NCBI GenBank assembly: GCA_019115985.1
Contig: DXCN01000048.1
Span: 1 to 64,000, forward strand
DNA from: Candidatus Rothia avicola
GTDB lineage: Bacteria > Actinomycetota > Actinomycetes > Actinomycetales > Micrococcaceae
Reading direction: 5' to 3'
DNA length: 64,000 nt
Under the pieces are notes generated by a model. It worked only from the letters and a program-made list of their open reading frames with translations, did no database searches and was not told the DNA's origin. Positions within the stretch are counted from its first letter, which is position 1. The number at the start of each line of letters is the position of its first letter. A program made the translations under genes and the position numbers. This document shows, piece by piece, positions 59,323 to 64,000 of this stretch.

Positions 59323-60261
59323 ATGGCCGGTGGTTTAGCGGCTCTCTTAGATGACGTAGCGGCTCTCGCCAAGCTGGCAGCCGCAAACGTGGACGACGTA
59401 GCAGCAGCAGCTGGCCGCGCCAGCGTGAAGGCAGCCGGTGTAGTGGTGGACGACGCCGCCGTCACCCCGCAGTACGTGCGCAATATCGAACCCAAGCGCG
59501 AGCTGCCCATCATCAAGAAAATTACGGTAGGGTCCCTGCGCAACAAGCTGGTCTTCATTCTTCCTGCAGCCCTGCTGCTGAGCCAGTACCTGCCCTGGAT
59601 GCTCACCCCCCTGCTCATGCTGGGCGGCACCTACCTTTGCTTTGAGGGTGCCGAGAAGGTCATCGAGATGTTCTCGAAGAAGGAGCACACCGAGGAAGAA
59701 ACTCCCGCGGTGGTGCAGGGGGAGGACGCCGAGAAGAAGATCATCTCGGGGGCTGTGCGCACCGACTTCATTCTGAGTGCCGAGATCATGGTGATTGCCC
59801 TGAACGAGGTTGCCTCTGAGGGCTTCTGGGCCCGCGCCGCTATTCTAGCTGTGGTCGGTATCGTCATCACCCTTCTGGTGTACGGTGCCGTGGGCCTGTT
59901 GGTCAAGATGGACGACATCGGTCTGGCCATGGCTCAGCGTGAATCAGCCGGAGCGCAGAAGTTTGGCCTGGGCCTGGTCAAGGCTATGCCCGTGGTCATG
60001 AACGTTATTTCTGTCGTGGGTACGTTCGCCATGCTCTGGGTCGGTGGCCACATTATTCTGCTGGGCCTCTACGATATGCACTGGTGGGAGGCTCCCTACC
60101 AGTTCGTGCACCACCTTGAGGAGTACGGCCACCACCTGCCCGCCCTTGGTAACGTGGCAGCCTGGCTGATCAATACCTTCTGCTCTATGGTGATTGGCCT
60201 GATCTGGGGCAGCATTATTGCCGCTGTGGTCCACTTCCTGCCCGGCAAGAAGCACCACTAG
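59323..60261 (+). CDS. DUF808 family membrane protein
   Basis: A 312-residue protein of the DUF808 family of unknown function. It starts AGGLAALLDDVAALAKLAAA and VDDVAAAAGRASVKAAGVVVDDAAVTPQYV (in parts), the family N-terminus, then PIIKKITVGSLRNKLVFI and six predicted membrane segments (~70-310), with FEGAEKVIEMF at ~106. AAGGAG lies before ATG 59323. No operon partners. Confidence 0.9.
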   Translation: MAGGLAALLDDVAALAKLAAANVDDVAAAAGRASVKAAGVVVDDAAVTPQYVRNIEPKRELPIIKKITVGSLRNKLVFILPAALLLSQYLPWMLTPLLMLGGTYLCFEGAEKVIEMFSKKEHTEEETPAVVQGEDAEKKIISGAVRTDFILSAEIMVIALNEVASEGFWARAAILAVVGIVITLLVYGAVGLLVKMDDIGLAMAQRESAGAQKFGLGLVKAMPVVMNVISVVGTFAMLWVGGHIILLGLYDMHWWEAPYQFVHHLEEYGHHLPALGNVAAWLINTFCSMVIGLIWGSIIAAVVHFLPGKKHH

Positions 60262-60328
60262 GCTTTGTAGCTTCTCGTGTAGGGGTTCTGCAGGCTCACG
60301 CTCGCCTCTATGAACCCCTCACCTAATT

Positions 60329-60380
60329 TGTACCGCGCCCTGCCCGCTTTTGACGCTAAAAGTGGGCAGGGCGCGGTACA
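60329..60380 (+). terminator. Strong hairpin after the DUF808 gene
   Basis: TGTACCGCGCCCTGCCC (60329-60345) pairs perfectly with GGGCAGGGCGCGGTACA (60364-60380), with an 18-base loop. It lies about 70 bp after the stop. The segment 60381-60564 beyond it holds no gene; it repeats a CAACTGTGGC-like word. Confidence 0.65.
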
Positions 60381-60564
60381 TTTCAAAAGCAACTGTGGCA
60401 CTGACCGCCAACTGTGGCGCTGGCACCGCCACATTTGGCGGCTGTCGGCACATATACCTTCTGGCCAGCGCCGAGGAGGCGAGTAAGAGCACCTGCGCCC
60501 GCCGTAGCGCCCAGCTGCCGGGCAAACGCGTATCGCAGAAGCACCATGGCCATTTTCAGGCACG

Positions 60565-60609
60565 AAAAAACCCGCTCCCCCTAGCTCTCACTAGGAAAAA
60601 CGGGTTTTT
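60565..60609 (-). terminator. Terminator of the tRNA-Leu transcript
   Basis: AAAAAACCCG (60565-60574) pairs with CGGGTTTTT (60601-60609) on minus, with an inner CTAG pair and T-run; it follows the tRNA by ten bases. Confidence 0.75.
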
Positions 60610-60618
60610 CTTTGCCGT

Positions 60619-60701
60619 GCGCAAGGGGGGACTTGAACCCCCACGATCTTGCGATCACTGGCACCTGAAGCCAGCGCGTCTGCCAATTCCGCCACTTGCG
60701 C
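60619..60701 (-). tRNA. tRNA-Leu (anticodon CAG)
   Basis: Read on minus, GCGCAAG at the start pairs with CTTGCGC at the end (acceptor stem). CTGGC-TTCAGGT-GCCAG is the anticodon arm with CAG (complement of plus 60665-60667). A long variable arm (TGATCGCAAGATCG) marks a class II tRNA such as Leu, and GGGGGTTCAAGTCCCCC is the T arm. CCA is not encoded. It lies before fhaA, as in several actinobacteria. Confidence 0.96.
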
Positions 60702-61017
60702 ATTATTCATTTTTTATCATTGCTGAATGGGCAACGAAGATAACTATACACACCCCATTAAGAAAATGTCCAACCGAAATTAAGTGTCCTCAACCACACG
60801 TAAGCCGAAAAGGCTCCCAAACCGGCGCACAGGCGTCCGCTCCCCACCCTAGAACCCATGAGATAGCAGGGCTTTACCAGGTTTTCCCGGGGAGTTTTTA
60901 CGGTTATCCACTAGACTAGAAGCTTAGGCTGTGCGCATACCCTGCGCAGCGAATCAGCTCGAGCACCCGCAGAACACGGCGCGGTGCGCCCGTAGTTTTG
61001 TGTTGAAGGAGGCAAGC
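60702..61017. other. Intergenic region before fhaA
   Basis: No gene seen. It should hold the promoters of tRNA-Leu (minus) and fhaA (plus). TAGACT at about 60915 could be a -10, but no matching -35 was found; a TTATCCACT word lies next to it. Confidence 0.4.
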
Positions 61018-61845
61018 ATGGGGTTCATCGACAGACTTGAACAGGGCCTAGAAAAGGCCGTGCGTGGCACCTTCAGCAAGGGCGGCACTTTTGAGCCCGT
61101 AGATATCGCCAACCGGCTCCGCACCGAGATGGACAATAAGGCCTTCTCCGTCTCGTCCGGGCGCACTATCGCCCCCAACAACTTCACCGCCGAATTTTCT
61201 GCCAGTGACTTTTCCCGGGCCCAGCAGTGGGGTGTGCCCCTGGCTGAAGAGCTCTGCGACGTGGTCATTCGCCACGCCCGCGACCAGGGCTACTCCCTGC
61301 GCGGGGCGGTGCGTGTGACCTTCTCGCTCAACAACGAGCTTGAACCGGGCAGCTTCGATATCACCAGTGCGGTGAAGAAGATGCAGGCCCCGCAGGACGA
61401 GTCCGCCCCGGCACCTGCCCCTCAGGCAGCGCCTGCCCACCCGGCGTCCGCCCAGCAGCAGCTCCCCACGCGCATCACCCGCCCGGCAGCGCCACCGCGC
61501 ACCGAGCCGGTGCCCGCCCACCAGCTGCCGCAGTCTCACCGCCCCGCCCCCACCCCCCAGGTGGTGCTCGACATCAACGGCGAGCGCGTTGTGGTGCGCG
61601 ATTTGCCGGTCACCCTGGGGCGTGGCTCCAGTGCAGATATCACCGTTGAAGATACGGGTGTGTCGCGCCGCCACCTTGATATTGTGGAGCAAGATGGCAC
61701 CTACCTTGCGGTTGATTTGGGGTCCACGAACGGTTCTTACCTTGACGGTAAGCGCCTGCACGGCCGGGCTGAGCTGCGTAACGGTTCTGTGATTGAGATG
61801 GGCCGGGCCCGTATTGTTTTCCGTCTGATGGTTCGTAAGGGGTAG
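61018..61845 (+). CDS. fhaA: DUF3662/FHA domain protein FhaA
   Basis: A 275-residue signalling protein that recognises phospho-threonine on kinase targets in the PknA/PknB cell-wall regulation system. Residues ~1-125 are DUF3662 (MGFIDRLEQGLEKAVRGTF, GRTIAPNNFTAEFS). A Pro/Ala-rich linker (~125-185) is followed by an FHA domain (~187-275): VTLGRGSSADITVEDTGVS, SRRHLDI and LGSTNGSYLDGKRL give the GR, SxxH and N phosphopeptide-binding residues. GAAGGAGG precedes ATG 61018. It begins the fhaA-fhaB-pstP operon, three bases before fhaB. Confidence 0.95.
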   Translation: MGFIDRLEQGLEKAVRGTFSKGGTFEPVDIANRLRTEMDNKAFSVSSGRTIAPNNFTAEFSASDFSRAQQWGVPLAEELCDVVIRHARDQGYSLRGAVRVTFSLNNELEPGSFDITSAVKKMQAPQDESAPAPAPQAAPAHPASAQQQLPTRITRPAAPPRTEPVPAHQLPQSHRPAPTPQVVLDINGERVVVRDLPVTLGRGSSADITVEDTGVSRRHLDIVEQDGTYLAVDLGSTNGSYLDGKRLHGRAELRNGSVIEMGRARIVFRLMVRKG

Positions 61846-61848
61846 CTT

Positions 61849-62352
61849 GTGGCATCTGAAATTACCGTGACGGTTTTACGTTTTGCCTTTTTGGGCCTGC
61901 TGTGGCTGTTTATTTTTATGGTTCTTGCTGCGTCGCGCCGTGACCTGGGTGTGGGGCGTAATATCCGCACTGCGCGGGCTCAGTTTGAGGACGCCGCTGT
62001 TGATGCGCCGGTTGCTCCTGCGACTCCCGCCCACCCGGCGCCGGCGGCTGCCCCTCCGGTGCGTCCGTCTCTGCTGACGATTGTGGATGGCACCCAGGCC
62101 GGGGCTACCATGCGTCTGGGCGATAGCCCGGTGACGATTGGCCGCGCCACCGATATTGAGGTGTCTTTGCAGGACGACTACGCTTCGGGCCGTCATGCCC
62201 GTCTTTTCCCGCAGGGGTCGCGCTGGTTTCTTGAAGATATGGGCTCAACCAACGGCACTTTTGTGGGTGATACCCGCCTGACCCGTGCTACTCCGATTGA
62301 GGCTGGCCAGCTCTTTAGGGTTGGCCGCACCACCATGCAACTGAAAGCCTAG
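61849..62352 (+). CDS. fhaB: FHA domain protein FhaB
   Basis: A 167-residue membrane-anchored FHA protein. A single helix (~8-28: FAFLGLLWLFIFMVLAA) anchors it, a Pro-rich linker follows, and residues ~80-165 are the FHA domain (VTIGRATDIEVSLQDDYASG, SGRHARLFPQG, DMGSTNGTFVGDTRL), with the GR, SGRH and STNG residues intact. It starts at GTG 61849, three bases after fhaA, and ends three bases before the phosphatase. It is a known substrate of the cell-wall serine/threonine kinases in actinobacteria. Confidence 0.94.
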   Translation: MASEITVTVLRFAFLGLLWLFIFMVLAASRRDLGVGRNIRTARAQFEDAAVDAPVAPATPAHPAPAAAPPVRPSLLTIVDGTQAGATMRLGDSPVTIGRATDIEVSLQDDYASGRHARLFPQGSRWFLEDMGSTNGTFVGDTRLTRATPIEAGQLFRVGRTTMQLKA

Positions 62353-62355
62353 TGC

Positions 62356-64000
62356 ATGAGTATCGCTTTCCGTTTTGCGGCCCGCTCCGATGTGGGGCGA
62401 GTGCGCTCTAAGAACGATGATTCGGGGTATGCGGGCCATTACCTGGCGGTTGTTGCCGACGGTATGGGCGGGCATGTGGGCGGCGATGTTGCGTCGGCGA
62501 CCACGGTGCTTGATTTGACCCCTCTTGACCGGGCAGGTTTTGAGGGTAATGCCGGGGTGTACCTGGCTGATGAGATTGTGAATGCCAATATCATCATGAA
62601 TGAGCTGGTGGCGCTGAACCCGCGCCTGGCGGGTATGGGGACCACCTGCACGGCTCTGCTGATTGATGGCGACCGCATTGAGATGGCCCATATTGGTGAC
62701 TCGCGCGCCTACCGCCTGCGTGACGGCGTGTTTGAGCAGGTCACCACCGACCACACCTTTGTGCAGCGCCTGCTGCAAGAGGGGCGTATTAGCCCCGAGG
62801 AGGCTGAGTCCCACCCGCACAAGAACGTGATTATGCGCGTCTTGGGTGATGTTGATGCCTCCCCCGAGCTTGAGCTTCGCACCCTGGACGCCGTGGTGGG
62901 CGAAAAGTGGGTACTGAGCTCTGACGGCCTGGACGCCGTGGTGCAGGTAGCTGAGATTGAGGCGGTCATGCGCTCCACCGGCGACCTGCAGCAAGTGGTC
63001 GATATTCTGACCGACATGACCCTGGAACGCGGTGCCCCCGATAACGTGACCGTGGTGGCCTTGCAGGTGATTAGCGAGGATTCCCTATCTGCGGCGATTA
63101 CCGCCCCGCAGCCGATTATTCCGGTGCGTAAGTACGGTGAGGACGGCGAGCTGGTGGGGGTCTACCCTACCGTGGAGCAGGAGGCCGCTGAGCCCGCCTC
63201 TAGCGACAGCCAGGCAGAGGAGGGGGCGGACGCCGGTGAACCGGTAGACGAGGACGGCGAGCACCGCGCCCCCTGGCGCCGCCGTATGCCCCAGCACGCC
63301 AAGATGCGTAACGCCCTGCGCCACGGCAAGTGGCGCGGCGAGTCCTTTACCGACGGCGTACTCAACACCATGACGGTTAAGGCCGGGGTGGATGCCGCCA
63401 CCACCGGTGACGGTAAAGACGAGCCGACCCCGGCGTCCGTGCTGCGCCAGGAGCTCTCGGAGCGACCCCACGACCTGGTGGGAGCTGCCGCTAACGCAAC
63501 CCAGACCGGCATGATTCCGGCGGTGACAGCCCGCACGGCCCAGAACATCAGCACTCTCTCGCAGCAGCAGGCCACCCAGACCCTGGAACCCGCTGAGCTG
63601 CCCGAGGAATACCGGGTTGCCCTGAGCAACGAGGTGGCGCCGTCACCCCACCGCTGGCCCATGCGAGTCTTCGTGGTGGCCCTGACCCTTGCGGTTCTGG
63701 CGGCGAGCGCGTGGAGCTTCTTCGCCTGGACCAAAACCCAATACTACGTGGGTGTTAAGGACGACCATGTGACGGTGTTCAACGGCATCAACCAGTCCCT
63801 GGGGCCGGTAAGCCTGAACAGTGTGGCGGAAGAGACCGATATTGAGGTCAGCTCCCTGCCGGAGTTCTCCCAGTCGCTTCTGCGCAGCACTATCACCGCC
63901 ACGAGCCAGGACGAGGCTGAGCAGATTGTGCAGAACCTACGCGACCAGCTGCCGGCTACGGTCACACCGGGAACCGTCACCACGGCGGAGCCCACCCCGA
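62356..64000 (+). CDS. pstP: PP2C-family Ser/Thr phosphatase (pstP), cut by window end
   Basis: At least 548 residues are in the window with no stop, so the C-terminus lies beyond it. The phosphatase domain (~1-240) has DVGRVRSKNDDSG, VVADGMGGHVGGDVAS, GMGTTCTALLI, AHIGDSRAYRLRDG, SSDGLD and PDNVTVVAL, with all metal-binding Asp residues. A charged linker leads to one membrane helix (~435-456: FVVALTLAVLAASAW) and an extracellular part (~457 on: GVKDDHVTVFNGINQSLG). It removes phosphate from PknA/PknB targets. ATG 62356 follows fhaB by three bases. rodA, pbpA, pknA and pknB are expected after it, by analogy. Confidence 0.95.
   Translation, partial: MSIAFRFAARSDVGRVRSKNDDSGYAGHYLAVVADGMGGHVGGDVASATTVLDLTPLDRAGFEGNAGVYLADEIVNANIIMNELVALNPRLAGMGTTCTALLIDGDRIEMAHIGDSRAYRLRDGVFEQVTTDHTFVQRLLQEGRISPEEAESHPHKNVIMRVLGDVDASPELELRTLDAVVGEKWVLSSDGLDAVVQVAEIEAVMRSTGDLQQVVDILTDMTLERGAPDNVTVVALQVISEDSLSAAITAPQPIIPVRKYGEDGELVGVYPTVEQEAAEPASSDSQAEEGADAGEPVDEDGEHRAPWRRRMPQHAKMRNALRHGKWRGESFTDGVLNTMTVKAGVDAATTGDGKDEPTPASVLRQELSERPHDLVGAAANATQTGMIPAVTARTAQNISTLSQQQATQTLEPAELPEEYRVALSNEVAPSPHRWPMRVFVVALTLAVLAASAWSFFAWTKTQYYVGVKDDHVTVFNGINQSLGPVSLNSVAEETDIEVSSLPEFSQSLLRSTITATSQDEAEQIVQNLRDQLPATVTPGTVTTAEPTP

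Noticed and set aside
60350..60919. Plus-strand open frame across the tRNA
   Set aside because: It runs through the tRNA-Leu gene antisense and through hairpins; not coding.
1..64000. CRISPR array or prophage
   Set aside because: No regularly spaced repeats, cas genes, integrase or phage structural genes were found.

Overview
The window looks like chromosome of a moderately high-GC actinobacterium of the Micrococcaceae; a Rothia-like genome is my best guess. The support is the block tRNA-Leu(CAG)-fhaA-fhaB-pstP at the right end, LAXTG (class E sortase type) wall anchors, an anchored-repeat zinc ABC transporter, and a GC-rich backbone with two clearly AT-richer insertions. The genus is inference from content, not from a search.

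Layout. (1) 1-16.3 kb: an AT-richer inositol/sugar catabolic island. Its left edge is decaying: the tail of an IS5-type transposase abuts a broken tauE, followed by a frameshifted Gfo/Idh/MocA dehydrogenase. A LacI regulator, a second dehydrogenase, a TIM-barrel isomerase and an IolT-like porter follow on +. The minus-strand iol block is iolC, a Cgl0159-type aldolase, iolD, iolA/mmsA, an IolE/IolH-like protein and iolG, with a divergent isomerase at 15.2 kb. No iolB is present in the window. Two operator types recur: TTGGAACGGTTYAA (LacI-like) and TGTCA-type palindromes. (2) 16.5-27 kb: a gene remnant, a second sugar porter and PXP locus 1 (pxpA, fused pxpBC, fused biotin carboxylase-BCCP, an FCD-type GntR regulator and an NRAMP-like transporter). 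The same 13-bp palindrome ATTGTTGAACAAT lies before pxpBC and before the NRAMP gene. A DUF559/AbiEi-like endonuclease gene flanked by inverted 67-bp hairpin repeats sits between pxpA and pxpBC, and a DUF3800-like gene sits before the regulator. (3) 27-36.4 kb: a putative zinc uptake island. Two divergent LAXTG surface proteins flank a Zur/Fur-like box. They are followed by a substrate-binding lipoprotein interrupted by a surface-repeat domain, another surface-domain protein, the ABC ATPase and the permease. (4) 36.5-48.1 kb: housekeeping and ion or amino-acid transport: an ABM monooxygenase, an NrtR-like regulator, two degenerate nuclease-like lipoproteins, sodA, a 450-bp cluster of DnaA boxes, a MarR regulator, tandem nhaA paralogues with near-identical 3' tails, an AGCS alanine symporter and an APC permease. 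(5) 48.5-52.8 kb: PXP locus 2, an AT-richer, unfused pxpA-accB-accC-pxpB-pxpC operon, probably acquired. (6) 53-64 kb: backbone genes: a small hypothetical protein, a TIGR01777 epimerase, a LAXTG 5'-nucleotidase with an Excalibur domain, a PLDc_N protein, an alcohol dehydrogenase, a DUF808 protein, tRNA-Leu, fhaA, fhaB and a PP2C phosphatase cut by the window end.

The most unusual items are the DnaA-box cluster away from any dnaA, the nuclease gene bracketed by hairpin repeats, the coexistence of two differently built biotin-dependent PXP operons with a deducible GntR operator, and the zinc/surface-protein island. All coordinates and motif counts were read by eye. No database search was run.
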